Positions 34,209 through 46,316 of a stretch of DNA of 64,000 nucleotides are shown here, piece after piece. Position numbers and translations under genes: made by a program. Each line of letters starts with the position of its first letter. The stretch's first letter is position 1. Location: positions 6,937,001 to 7,001,000 of the forward strand of contig OX327699.1 in the NCBI GenBank assembly GCA_946807835.1, written 5' to 3'. This stretch comes from Ailanthus altissimus. Its lineage: Eukaryota > Streptophyta > Magnoliopsida > Sapindales > Simaroubaceae. Below the pieces are notes generated by a model. The model did no database searches, was not told where the DNA came from, and worked only from the letters and a program-made list of their open reading frames with translations.

Positions 34209-34944
34209 TGATGTGAACCTATAAAGAAAAGTGAGACCCAACATTTAATGAGGTTACTTTGCCAAGGAATGTTTTAATTCACAAGTAAACCAAAACAAGG
34301 ACCTTGAACATCTATAAAGAGATAAGAATCAAAAGTATAAGAAAAAAGGTTGACACCACACTCAAGATAGAAGAGGAACATTATGAGTGATAAGTCAAAT
34401 ATGAACGTCACAAGATGAAATCTTGATTAGTTCTGAAAACTTCTTTGAAGAACTAAGAGAAAACTCTCAATAATATTAAAATCATAAACTATTCTACCTT
34501 TTATCCCTTATGGTATGTATAGACCACTTAGGATGTCAAGCATTCTTTACAACTTTCAAAGTATAATAATAAATGAAACTAAGACTGACTATCAAACTTT
34601 CAACTACTACCAAGATAAGTAAATTAAATACAACTATTATGATAAATACAATTGCAAGCTCCTAAAAGACCTTATATTCTTCTTGGACTTCTATTACATG
34701 AGCTGATGCTAGTATGGTCTGATTGTGATATCCATCATAAAGAAACATGAATAACATTGACAAGACATTTATCTACTTGAAAACTTAATTTGGGTAGATT
34801 ACTGTCTTCAACAAAACATGAATTTAAGATGTGCTTAATTAGCTAATTTAATACTTTCATCATTTTTTGGATCTTGCCCTTATTATTAGATCCCTATGGA
34901 TACTTAATGAATCTTGTGAAGCTTTGGTAACCTAATTCGTATCA
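34209..34944 (-). repeat. 5' LTR of element E
   Basis: 736 bp from TGATGTGAACC to TTCGTATCA on the plus strand. Only the part from about 34545 has a partner at the other end of the element. The DNA after 34944 does not continue the LTR of C, so the insertion site has been rearranged. Confidence 0.82.
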
Positions 34945-35315
34945 TTTAGTCTCTTATTTTATCTTGAATTATTAATTTAGTCCTTAACATTTTTAAAATA
35001 GTCAAGTCAATTTTTTTGTTAGAAAAATTCTGTTAAATGTTTAATTTTTTAAAGGTAAAATTATCTTTCATTAAAATAGAAATTACACTTGATGACATGG
35101 CATTGATCAAACACCAGTTATCTTTATAATGAAATATCGACTTACTATGATCATTATTTGACTCTACATTTTATAATCTACGTGTTGATAGAGTTATTTA
35201 TGACAATAGAATAACAAATAAGGCCCAAAATAAGAGAAAAAAAAGTAGCAGTGCCCACCATAATGTTTGTGTCAAACTATAACTCATTACTATATTGCAT
35301 AAACCCCCACTATAT
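34945..35315. other. Unassigned AT-rich spacer
   Basis: No ORF or recognised repeat. It contains phrases such as TTTAGTCCTTAACATTTTTAAAATAGTC, which resemble the termini of small plant DNA elements; I found no matching inverted end or target duplication, so no element is called. It may be the native DNA into which E, the solo LTR and the copia element inserted. Confidence 0.4.
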
Positions 35316-36673
35316 TGATAAGGGCAAATTTGTCATATATTTTCTCATGTTTTTATTATTGATATTTTATAATTTTATGAGAATAGATGACTATTTATGT
35401 GCATTATTGTTATTTATAAGGACTTGAACGAAATTTAAAGAATGTGTCCATCGCCCCCGCGCCACAAGGAGTTTTGCCCCAGCTCCAGAATAGTGATCGA
35501 AATTAGAAAAACAACCTGTTTAAGTCGCGTCTAGCGCCCCAGCGCCATACAGTCACCGCCCCAGCGATGATCCATCGCCCCGTTTTTATGAAGCGCCCCA
35601 GCACTAAGATCCCACCGCTCCAGCGGTAATAGCTTTTTCACGCGTCACCCCAACGACAGATGCATAGCGCGCCAGCGGTAGTACGAGTCCTAGTCTGACG
35701 AGAATTGAGATTTTCAAGCTCATATCAATCCCTATATAAAGCCACTCGTTCCCAACCTTCAAAATCAATCAAAAGAGACCAGAGAAGAACTTAGAGGAAG
35801 AAAAAGAGAACTTAGAGCAGTTCAAGAGTACCAAGAATCTAGAACAACATCAATCAAGAGCAATTCAACGTCTACATCGGTTTGCGATTGATTGTATCAT
35901 GTTTTATTTTTATTGCTGTGATTCTCTTGTAGCTATGAACTAATTTATTTTCTAGGGTTAATATTTGAACTCAATATGTGCGCTTAAATTGCCATATCTT
36001 TTTAATATTTAATAAACTTAGTCTTTTATTATTTAAATTACTTGTGTTTAATGCTTCAATATATCTGGCCAATATATGGTGAATGAGTTGGTAATATTAT
36101 TGATAAACTTGGAAGAGGAATCATAATATTTAGACCTAGGTAATTTGATGCATGATTGTAGAGTAACATTCAATGTTGCATATGCAAGTTTCAATTTAGG
36201 ATAGGAATATACCTAATTGGCATGTATGATCAATAAGACCTAACCTTAATGAATCTTAATTTATTACAAGTACCATAGGAATATAGGTATTTGGTAAATT
36301 AAGGTATACTTGCATGACCTTGGAAGAGGCTTGTGAATACATTAGTGTCTTGATCAATAATAAAGACTAAGTGAGTTAAATATTAGAGGGTTAATCATTA
36401 AAAAGCATATTGAGGGATAATATTAATCTTAGGTTTTCTCTACATTGCTATCACCTAAGTTTCTTTACATTGTGTTTTGCTTTTATATTTCTTACATTCA
36501 TTCTTAGATTTTTATTTATCTGAATAATTATTAGGAAGATATAATTTTAGTAATTGGTTAAAAAGAAAACATTATCCCTGTGGGTTCGACATCTGACTTA
36601 TTTAGTCTCTTTATTACTTGCATACGATAGTGTATACTTGCACTTAATTTATGATATAGAAATATCGCATCAT
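35316..36673 (+). repeat. Solo LTR of the element D family
   Basis: 1358 bp from TGATAAGGGCAAATTTG to ATATCGCATCA, flanked by the duplication TATAT (35311-35315 and 36674-36678). It is the reverse-strand counterpart of the D LTRs. It has a TATA box (TATATAAAG, 35733-35741) preceded by a dense GC-rich cluster at 35450-35690 (GCGCCCCAGCGCC, CGCCCCAGCG). Its U5 block GTGGGTTCGACATCTGACT is near the right end. Nothing internal remains. Confidence 0.93.
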
Positions 36674-36680
36674 ATATAGT

Positions 36681-38826
36681 GTTAGGGTTGTGCCTACGTG
36701 CCATCCCAATTTCTATAAATATTTGATATCTATACATAGTATATTTTGTGATATAGCTAAATACTTTTAATAATATGGTTTAATGCTTGTTACGCCACAG
36801 ACTTTGTATTATCTGAAGGAGTTTAGATACGGTCTAAAGGAGTTTAGACCAGTGCTAAGAGTTAGCAAATATTCCAAGAGTTGGAACATTTTCTGTAACG
36901 GGGCAAAGACCGCGAGTCTGTATATTTATATCTGTAGAGTACAGTTGGTTGTTCTTAGCTGACCAGGATCTTAGCGATTGTATAGGCATACAGGTATTCA
37001 GTTAGGATTGAGTAATGAACAGACTTATGAAGACCTCAATGGACATCCTATGTTACCGTTAATGGAATGTCTTCTCGAGTTGAGTAGTATACGTAGTCTT
37101 TTGACCTGAGCATCACAGTGGGCTTATGAGTGATCCACCATGCTTTAGTTTCACGCATGTCAGAGGCCTTTCATGGTTTGACCGCTGGGTGTCGCTCAGT
37201 ATGGTTCGATGCTCACAGAGTCTAATGTGTGCAGATTTAATATCCATCAGCTCTCCTAGAGAGTGATATATCCAGATGCTCTAAGATAGTATCTCAAGAA
37301 AGTCTTATGACCATAAGCAGTTAACCCGGAAAGGAGTTTCCATAGGGTTAAACAATATGGTAAAGAATTTGCTTATATTGTTCATTGAGACACCATTCTA
37401 GAGATAGGTTTATAGATGAGCATTTGGGGATTTGAAAGTATTGATCTATGTCCCCATACATCCAAAATATATATGATTGAGGGACTATACGTATGCGTTG
37501 TAACTTTAACTTGTATGGTTCAAGGCGCTAATTTGTAATATTCGTGACTTGTGCTTGGGGCATTGTTCACGGACTTATGGAATAGTTTTATTTAACGAAT
37601 TAGGTATGGATCTAGGAAGTCCCGCGATATAGAGTGTACTCATTATGCAGTTGGGTAGCGTTCTGGATTAAATTATTTAATCCAGTAATATCTATCACTA
37701 CCATGGGAATGCATATGTATCCGTGGTTAAGCATTAAATACAACAATTAGTCAATAATTATTATTCATTAATTATAAAATAACACGTGGTGTATGATTGA
37801 CCCTGAGTTGAGTTTACCTAGGTATGAGATTTGGTGGGACCTGCTAAAGAGTATACTTAGTAACTATTTATGAGGGACAAAATAGTCATTTCATATTATG
37901 ACTATTTAATTATTAAATAATCAAAATATCTCTATTAAAATATATTATTTTATAATATTATATATTTTAATAATATAATATATATAATGCATGATAGTTG
38001 TCATGCACATTATATTTTAATATTATTTATTATTATTTTATTATTATTTTGTCCTTAATGGCTTAATATATTATTTTAATATATAATATTATTTATTTAA
38101 ACAAAATAGAGATATATAAATGTGTGTGTGTGTGTTTTAGTAAGGGGAATTTGGGTGAAAAAGAAGAACGAGTGTTGTTTTCCTTTCTAATTTCTGTTTT
38201 GCTCTTATATTAAAGAAGCAATTGTTGCTTCTTTTCATTTCATTAAACCGTGGGAGAGAAAGAACAAAATATATTCAACCGGCCATTTTAGGGTTAAGTG
38301 TTAATCCCGTGTTGGATTAAGGAGCTATTGTTCTAACTTGTCAAGCCCACCAAGTTAGTAATTAGAATTACCTACGAGTGTGACTCCGGACGGACTCCAA
38401 AGATACACGTATAAAATGTTACATATATTAGTGATTTCTCAACTTTACTGTTGATATATTAATTTGATTAATATATGTTTATGTGTTTATTGTATGTTTT
38501 AAATGTTCTACTACGTTAAATATGTATGAGATACGTGCTATAGTAATTTTGAACAATGTTTCAAAATTAATTTTGCATGTGTAAGGTTTATGAGATGCAG
38601 TGATAAAAGTTATCGGTCTGCATTATAAATCGGGATCAATTTTTCTGTATTAAGAGTCATAATAGGAACCCTACTGGTAGGGGTTAGTTTTGTTGATATA
38701 GAAAAATTAATTAATTGAGAGTCACCTCCTCATGAGATAGGGATCTAGAAAATAAAAAAATCTTTTTTAATCAGATTAAAGAATATTACATTATGAGATA
38801 ATATTTTATTCTTATCTGTTATATCA
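36681..38826 (+). repeat. 5' LTR of copia element I
   Basis: TGTTAGGGTTGTGCCTACG at the start, matching 43300 onward for about 2 kb. The end is placed at ATATCA (38826), just before the primer site; this edge is less certain because the right copy is truncated. Contains an AT-rich palindromic zone (37930-38030) with the hairpin GCATGA-TAGTTG-TCATGC at 37989-38006, a (GT)n run at 38119-38135, and a CCGTGGGAGAGAAAGA block before the transcript leader. Confidence 0.83.
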
Positions 38827-38829
38827 ATA

Positions 38830-38841
38830 TGGTGTTAGACG
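38830..38841 (+). other. Probable primer binding site of copia element I
   Basis: TGGTGTTAGACG, resembling the initiator tRNA-Met site TGGTATCAGAGC with several changes. Position three bases after the inferred LTR end supports it. Confidence 0.5.
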
Positions 38842-39382
38842 AGCCACGTCAGCATTTTTCTAATATCGCTACAACTTGAAGGACTTGGTCGGTTGGGTTT
38901 GGACTATACCGGTTAAACATGAGATGAGGCAAATATATGCAAATGTATTACCCAAAACTGCTACAACTTGAGGGTAGTATCAGTAACATATATTTGGTAA
39001 TTAACAAGTTAATATGGAATATACTTACCCAATATTGCTACAGTGTGAGGATAAGGTGTATTCAGGATCAAGAGAGTAAGGATTACATAAGATGTAATTG
39101 ACAAATGCTATCTATTTGTTGGGAATACAAAGATCAATATTGTTACAACGTGAGGTTGGAGTAAATTTTAATGAAGGCTACTTCCCACTGTATAGTTTAA
39201 AAGAGTTTAAACTATCATTTTATCATTTGAGAGATTATCGAGATTATGTAAAGCAGTGGGATGGCGTTTTAAATTGAAAAAATGTATAATTGTTATACTC
39301 ATGATTTAACACGTATTATTAACGATTTATCAAATTTGGCTGACATCTCTTATTTATTTTGGTTTGTGTAAGATTTGATCTG

Positions 39383-40200
39383 ATGGCCTCTATAAATCCC
39401 TTGGTGTGCATACTGGATGCACACCAGCTCAAAGGCACTGAGAATTATTCAAATTGACTTATGAATCTTAGAATTATTCTGGATTCTGAGAGGCTCGGAT
39501 ATGTTATTGATCAGAAATTGCCCAGAAGTATTTTTTATGATGCTACCCCTGAGGAAAGGGAGACATATTAGAAATGTTTGAATGATGAGTTAAAAATTAA
39601 ATCGTACATCATCACCTCGATGTTTATAGAGTTGCAGCAAGAGCATATCCATATGGATAGTGCTAGTAGCATAATGCTACATTTAAAAGAGCTCTTTGGC
39701 AATTGACCTCAGGTCAAGTTGTACAGAGTGGCCAAGGCATTCTTTTAGGCTAGACTGAGCGAGGACAATTCGATTAGTCCTCATGTACTCAAGATGATTG
39801 GATACATCGAGAAGTTTGAGGCTGTGGACATTTCTCTAAATAATAACTTGGGGAATAGTTTAATTCTCCAATCGCTGCCAGTGTTATTTACACAGTTTAT
39901 TATGATCTTCAATATACAAGGATTGACCCCAACTTATGCTGAGCTTCATAATTTTTTGAAGACAGCGGAGGAGGACATGCGTAAAGGGAGCTCGGCCCTC
40001 TTGGTTCACGGTTCCTCATCTTCTACTCCAAGGGCTTCTGGGAAGTCCAAAAGAAAAAAGAAGAAACAAAAAAAGCCACCCTAGATGGGTCCTCAGAGGC
40101 AGTAGATATCCAAGCCTCGGGAGAAGGAAATGAAAGAAAAGTGTTTCTTTTACGACGAAAACGGGCACTAGAAGCACAACTGCCTAAGGTACCTTACCAC
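39383..40200 (+). pseudogene. Copia element I: gag
   Basis: ATG at 39383 (MASINPLVCILDAHQLKGTE). A copia gag core follows: MNLRIILDSERLGYVIDQKL, VAKAFF and MIGYIEKFEAVDISLNNNLG, with LILQSLPVLFTQFIMIF. A Lys-rich stretch near 40050 (KSKRKKKKQKKP) precedes a damaged zinc knuckle (CFFYDENGH*KHNC, 40145-40185). Stops at NYSN*LM, ETY*KC and FGN*PQ, mostly tgg-to-tag or tga type. Confidence 0.85.
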
Positions 40201-40201
40201 T

Positions 40202-41560
40202 GTGAAGAAGACTCTCTCAAGTATATGCTTAACTATTGTTGACATTTCTTTAGCATTTAAAGCTTGTACTAGCTGGGTATTAGATATTGCATGCTCTTCT
40301 CACATCTGTAATGTGTTACAGGGATTGAGGGAAGTCAGAATGCTACGGCCAGGAGAAGTGATGCTCAGAGTGGGAAATAGAGAGTTTCTACAGGTCCAAG
40401 CTGTTGGACATTTTGATTTGCTTCTCCTATGTAATAGAACAATTATTTTGTATAATTGTTATTATGTACCCAATATCATCAGGAAAATTGTAGCTTTTTC
40501 TGTGCTTGATAGTGAAGGATATCGTGTAAATATATGGATTCGTTCTTTGTATTTATATGATATGCATGATGTTTTATTAGCTGATTGTCAGTTAGTCAAT
40601 GGGTATTATGTATTGGATACAATGAGAAATGTTATGAATGTACAAGCTAGTTCTAGTAACAAATATGCAAGATTAAAAACTTTAAATAAAACCGAAATGT
40701 GGCATATGAGATTAGGCCATATAAACGTGAGACGCCTAACCTTCTAGTTAAGGATAGTCAGATAGCTGATTTGACCATAGAACTTTATCCAGTTTTTGAA
40801 TCTTGTATTCAAGGGAAGATGACCAAATCTCCATTTACTGGTCTTGGACACCGTGCCTCTAGTTTATTAGAACTGATACATAGTGATATATGCAGTCCAA
40901 TAAATCACACTGCGATGGGTGGGTTTCGATACTTTGTAATCTTCATCGATGATTGGTCACGATATGGTTATGTGTTTCTTCTGAAACATAAGTCAGAAAC
41001 CTTTGAAAAGTTCAAAGAATTTTGACTTGAAGTAGAGAAACAAACGAACATGTACATTAAGTGCCTTCGATCAAATCGAGGCGGTGAATACATGGATAAT
41101 GATTTTTTGGATTATTTGAAAGAGAATGGGATTCTCGCTCAATATAGTCCTCTAGGTACTTTGCAACAAAATGGTGTTTCAGAGAGGAAGAATTAGACTT
41201 TATTGGATATAGTTCAATTGATGATGAGCTTTACTGATCCTCCAAAATACCTGTGAGGTCATGCTCTGGAAACTGCTGCTCATATTTTGAATAAAATTCC
41301 ATCTAAAGTTGTTCTCACTACTCCACATGGGATGATGAAGGGTAGGAAACTGAGTCTCAAGTATCTTAAGATTTTGAGTTGTCCTACTTATGTAAGAGTT
41401 GCACAACAGAATAAACTTACACCCATGGGTATAAGTACAGGTTCATTGGGTATCTCAAAAATTCAATGGGATACCAATTCTATAATCCAAAGGAACAAAA
41501 TTTGTTCGTTGCTCAAAATGCCACTTTCCTTGAGAAACAGTTTCTAGAGGATCAAGGAGA
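40202..41560 (+). pseudogene. Copia element I: protease and integrase
   Basis: The protease active site near 40276-40300 reads SWVLDIACSSHICN (usual L-D-T/S-G). The pre-integrase block MWHMRLGHINVRRL is at 40700-40740, followed by a frame change. The zinc-binding end and core start read CIQGKMTKSPFTG, then ELIHSDICSP (first Asp) and YFVIFIDDWSRYGYVFLLKH. Further on SNRGGEYMDNDFLDYLKENG gives the second Asp area and GTLQQNGVSERKN the Glu. LETAAHILNKIPSK and CPTYVR follow. Stops and frameshifts at about 40747, 41023, 41195. Confidence 0.87.
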
Positions 41561-43294
41561 TTGTAGAAAGATTGTACTTGATGAAGTTAATCAGGAGCCT
41601 GATGAACTGCAAATGGATACTCAAGTTCAAGTGAGCAGTGTACCTTTAACACACCCTCCACGTAGGTCCGAAAGGATGTCCAGACCACCTATTAGATATG
41701 ATCAGATGCCTGAAGGTGTACTTGGAGTTTTCTTGTCAGAGGAAAATGATCCTTTGACTTATAGGAAGGCGATGTTAGACATCAACTCGGGTAAGTGGCA
41801 AGAAGCCATGAAATCCAAAATTTACTCTATGCATTGAATCAAGTCTGGAACTTGGTTTCGCTTCTCGAAAAAATTGTTCCTATCAATTGCAAATGGATTT
41901 ACAAACAGAAGTGAGGACCGATGGAAAAGTAAAGACTTTTAAGGCCCGACTAGTGGCAAAAGATTATGCTCAATGATCTGAGATTGATTATGAGGAGACC
42001 TTTGCACCGGTTGCAATGCTAAAGTCGATTAGGATTTTGTTGGCACTTGCTACATACTATGACTTTAATATTTGGCAAATGGATATAAAGACGGCGTTCC
42101 TGAATGGATACCTCGATGAAGAGATATTCATAGAACAACCTAAAGGTTTTACATCCAGCCAAACTTCTAGTCTATTGTGCAGGCTGAAGAAGTCCATTTA
42201 TGGACTTAAACAAGCCTCCTAGAGTTGGAATCATCATTTTGATGAGGTAATCAGAAAGTCTGGTTTCATTAAAAATAAGAAAAAAACTTGTGTATAAAAA
42301 GGTCAAGAAAAGCGTGATAATCTTCTTAGTTCTCTATGTGGATGACATATTGATCATTAGGAATGATATTGGTATGTTGCAATCCATAGAAAGCTATCTC
42401 AGTAAAATTTTCTCCATGAAAGATTGGAAGAGACTTCCTATAAACTGGGTATAAAGATTTATAAAGATAAAGCTATGAAGTTGATAGGACTCTCTCAATC
42501 ATCATACATCGATAGCTTCTTGGAAAGGTTTTAGACATGGTGTTCATCTTTCTAGGAGAATGTCTCCTCAGATGGAAGATAAAAGAGTTAGAATGTTTAA
42601 CATACTATATACATCAACTGTTGGCAGTTTGATGTATGCTATGATGTGTACGAGACTTGACATCAGTATGGCTGTAAATGTTACAAGTCGGTATTAATTT
42701 GATCCAGGTGACAGCCATTGGATGGCAGTTAAACATATCCTGAAATACCTTAAGGGTACGAATGATAAGTTTCTTATTTATATAGATAATGATATTTAAG
42801 TGAGAAGATACAAGGATTTAAACTTTTAGTCTGATCTAGATGATAGAAAGTCTACATCTGGATATGTGTTTACTCTCAATAGAGGCGCGGTGAGCTGGAA
42901 GAGTACCAAGTAAGGGTTCACAGCTGACTCTACCATGGACGCAGAGTATATTACGGCTTCAGAAGATACAAAGGAAGCTGTTTAGATTCGAAAGTTTATC
43001 GCAGAGCTTGGAATAGTTCCAAGTTCATCAAATTTTATCCCATTATTTTGCGACAACAATGGGACTATAGCACAAGCAAATGAGCCAAGAGCCCACCAGA
43101 AGTTTAAGTATGTGGAGCGAAAATACCACATCATTAGAGAGATCTTGGCCAGGGGAGATGTAATTATTTACAGAATAAATTCTGTAAATAATTTAGTAGA
43201 CCCACTTACCAAAGCCTTAACTTCAAATGTGTTTGAGAAACAAGTGCAGTCTATAGGTATTAAATACCACTGTGATTGGCACTAGGGCAAATGA
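41561..43294 (+). pseudogene. Copia element I: reverse transcriptase and RNase H
   Basis: A linker with PPRRSERMSRPPIRYDQM (41660-41710) leads to RT. 42000-42222 is open: FAPVAMLKSIRILLALATYY, MDIKTAFLNGYLDEEIFIEQ, CRLKKSIYGLKQAS. The catalytic box LYVDDILIIRN is at about 42333-42365. RNase H near 42920-43100 has STMDAEYITASEDTKEAV, LFCDNNGTIAQANEP and KYVERKYHIIREILARGDV, ending VDPLTKALTS and the stop near 43294, six bases before the LTR. Stops interrupt at several points. Confidence 0.9.
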
Positions 43295-44830
43295 GAAATT
43301 GTTAGGGTTGTACCTACGTGTCATCCCAGTTTTGTATAAATATTTGATATCTAAATAGAGTATATTTTGTTATATCGCTAAATACTTTTAATAATATGAT
43401 TTAATACATATTACGCTACAGACTCTATATTATCTGAAGGAGTTTAGATACAGTTTAAAAGAGTTTAGACCAGTGCTAAGAGTTAGCAAATATTCTATGA
43501 GTTGGAACATTATTTGTAATTGGTCAAAGACCTCAGAATATGCTTATAATGATATAGTTGCAATGGGTTGCTAGTTTGTGTCATTATGCAAGCACGTTCT
43601 CAAACATATTGTTCTTGATCTATTTTTATTGACGCGGGTCTGTTGGTTGATCCCATTAATTCACGGAGATCAGTGTATGTCTATATCTGTAGGGTATAGT
43701 TGGTCGTTCCTAGCTGACCAGGATCTTGTAGATTTTATAGGCATACGGGTATTCAGTTAGGACTGAGTATTAAATAGACTCATGAGGACCCAATAGACAT
43801 CCTATGCTATCATCAATGGAAGGTCCTCTTGAGTTGAAAAATATACGTGGTCCTCTAACCTGAGTACTATGGTGGGCTTATGAGTGATCCATTATACTTT
43901 GGTTCCATGCATTTCAGAAACCTTTCATGTTCTGACCGCTGGGTGTCGCTGGGTATGGTCTGATGCTCATAAAGTTCGATGTGTGCAAATATGGGATCCA
44001 TCAGCTCTCATAAAGAGTGATATATCCAGATGCTCTAAGATAGTATCTCAAGAAAGTCTTATAGCCATAAGCAGTTAACCCAAAAATAAGTTTCCACATG
44101 GTTAAATAATATGGTAAAGAGTTTTCCTAAATTGTTCATTGAGATATCATTCTGGAGATAGGTTTATGGATGAGTACATGGGGATTTAACAATGTTGATC
44201 TATGTCCCCGCACATCCAAGATATATATGATGGAGGGACTATACGTATGCATTGTAACCTCAACTTGTATAGTTCAAGGCGTTGATTTGTAATATTCGTA
44301 ACGTGTGCATGGGACATATTCATAGACTTATAGAATAGTTTCATTTGACGAAGCGAGCATGGACCTGGGGATTCCTGTGATATGAAGTGTACTCGTTGTG
44401 TACTTGGGCAGCATTCTGGATTAAATTATTTAATCCAGTAATATCTAGCACTACCATAGGAATGCGTACATGTCCGTGTTTAAGCATTAAATACAACAAT
44501 TAGTTAATAATTGTTATTTACTAATTGTAAGATGACACGTGGTGCATTGTGGATTCTCAATTGAGTTTACCTAGGTGTAAAATTTGTTGGAACCCGCTAA
44601 GGAGTATACTTGGTAACTATTCATAAGGGACAAAGTAATCATTTTACACTATAATTATTTAATTATTAAATAATCATAATATCTCTATTAAAATATATTA
44701 TTTTATAATATTATATATTTTAATAATATAATATATATATAATGCATGATAGTTGTCATGCACATTATATTTTAATATTATTTTGTTTATTTATTATTTT
44801 GTCCTTAATGGTCTAATAATATTATTTTAA

Positions 44831-45846
44831 GGGATAAGGACATTTTTGTCCCACGAGTTTGACTTAATTCTCAATTTTATCCCACGAGTTTCAAAAAATC
44901 CAATTGTCATTGTCCGTTAGTAAGGTTCCATTAATTTTAACACTAGAGGGGCAAACAAAATAGTCACTGTACACAAAACTTTAAAATGGCCTGACACAAA
45001 ATATCCACGCATCAACTACTAATTTGTCACTTAAATAATAAAATAAATAAAAAGAGAGCAGCAGCAGCCGTTATCGTCAGTAGCCGACCGATCGTCAGTA
45101 GCCGACCGATCGTCAGTGACATTTGTGATTCGACTCAAAATTGACATCATTGGACTCAAAATTTTGTGATTTACGCAATGGTGGGATTTGTTTTTTGTCA
45201 ACGGAGTACCGTTAATGTACCAAAAGTATAAAAAAAAACATTGTGGGAGGCGGGGCTATCGTTGTTTACCGTTAAACGGTGAGGCAGTGCACGCCACCTC
45301 CCCACCGTTCCACGGTTGCGTGCGGTGGCCGCCACCCTCCCCTATTTTCGATCTATTTTTTGGCCACTTTCTTGTTTTCTTTTGATAAAAATGATTCCAC
45401 CATTGTGTAGATATAAAAAAAAATAGAATCTAATGAAATAAATTTGCCTATTTTCATTGTCAAAATTCGGCAACTGGTGGTGGTCTGCGATGATAGTCGC
45501 CGGTTTTAGTAATTCAGTTTTATTTATTTTAATTATTTTTTAATATAAAATAAAATTTTAATGAATATTAAATTTTGAACCTATTAAAACTTGCCACGTG
45601 TCTTTTTATTTTTAATAACCTATTAATAATCAACACGTGTATATTAATAACCTATTAATGTACTCACATCACCATTTCTAATTAATATAATAACTGAGGA
45701 AAATTTTGACAATGTGGAATCAAAAGAGATTTTCAATTAAATTTAACGGAATCTCACTAACGGATTAGGACAAAATTGAGTTTTCTGAAACTCGTGGGAT
45801 AAAATTGAAAATTAAGTTAAATTTGTAGAAAAAGTGTCTTTATGCC
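44831..45846. mobile_element. Mutator-like non-autonomous DNA transposon
   Basis: 1016 bp flanked by a perfect 9-bp duplication TTATTTTAA (44822-44830 and 45847-45855). Long terminal inverted repeats of about 110 bp: left starts GGGATAAGGACATTTTTG, right (reverse complement) GGCATAAAGACACTTTTTC. Both contain TCAATTTTATCCCACGAG and CCGTTAGT blocks. Nine-bp duplications plus long inverted repeats are diagnostic of Mutator-like elements. No transposase. The interior (45040-45360) is GC-rich against AT-rich ends and includes an 18-bp tandem repeat. The unfilled site is preserved in the left LTR near 38075. Confidence 0.93.
45073..45116. repeat. 18-bp tandem repeat inside the Mutator-like element
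   Basis: Unit ATCGTCAGTAGCCGACCG at 45073-45090 and 45091-45108, then a partial copy ATCGTCAG. Sub-terminal GC-rich repeat; role unknown. Confidence 0.9.
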
Positions 45847-46316
45847 TTATTTTAATATATAATATTATTTATTTAAACAAAATAGAGATATATAAATGTG
45901 TGTGTGTGTGTGTGTTTTAGTAAGGGGAATTTGGGTGAAAAAGAAGAACAAGTGTTGTTTTCCTTTCTAATTTAAATTTTGCTCTTATATTAAAGAAGCA
46001 ATTGTTGCTTCTTTTCATTTTATTAAACCGTGGGAGAGAAAGAGCAAAAGATATTCAACCGACTATTTTGGGGTTAAGTGTTAATCCCGTGTTGAATTAA
46101 GGAGCTGTTGTTCTAGTTTGTCAAGCCCACTAAGTTGGTAACTAGAACTGCCTACGAGTGTTACTCCGAGCGGACTCCAAAGATACACGTGTAAAACGTT
46201 ACACGTACTGGTGATTTCTCAACTTTACTTTTGATATATTTATTTGATTAATATATGTTTATATGTTTATTGTATGTTTTAAATGTTCTGCTATGTTAAA
46301 TATGTATGAGATACGT

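Larger units (their letters stand above)
28436..34944 (-). mobile_element. Element E: Ty3/gypsy chromovirus, CRM/Reina-like
   Basis: Minus-strand order: 5' LTR 34944-34209, initiator-Met primer binding site, gag (33494 down to about 32400), protease (32283-31957), RT-RNase H (about 31560-30240), integrase (30222-28695), and a truncated 3' LTR (28866-28436). The pol frame runs about 170 bp into the 3' LTR, a feature of CRM-group chromoviruses. All domains are readable but carry stops. The left LTR lost about 300 bp where it meets the C LTR, so no duplication is visible. Confidence 0.87.
36681..46316 (+). mobile_element. Element I: Ty1/copia retrotransposon
   Basis: Left LTR 36681-38826, primer binding site near 38830, gag, protease, integrase, RT and RNase H in copia order (39383-43294), right LTR from 43300 that breaks off at 46316. 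The only large plus-strand coding element of the window. The coding part is colinear but interrupted by about a dozen stops. The right LTR contains a Mutator-like insertion (44831-45846). The right end and any target duplication are lost. Confidence 0.9.
43300..46316 (+). repeat. 3' LTR of copia element I, interrupted and truncated
   Basis: Begins TGTTAGGGTTGTACCTACG after GGGCAAATGAGAAAT. Colinear with the left LTR except for the Mutator-like insertion at 44831-45846 and an extra stretch near 43530-43680. It stops matching at GAGATACGTA (46316), so about 290 bp of the LTR end are lost. The hairpin GCATGA...TCATGC recurs at 44744-44761, and the (GT)n run at 45896-45916 is longer than in the left LTR. 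Confidence 0.87.

Noticed and set aside
34945..35315. A miniature inverted-repeat transposon
   Set aside because: Wording is suggestive, but I found no pair of inverted ends and no flanking duplication.
45188..45385. Host gene inside the Mutator-like element
   Set aside because: A 65-codon frame in GC-rich DNA without recognisable similarity; kept only as possible captured cargo.
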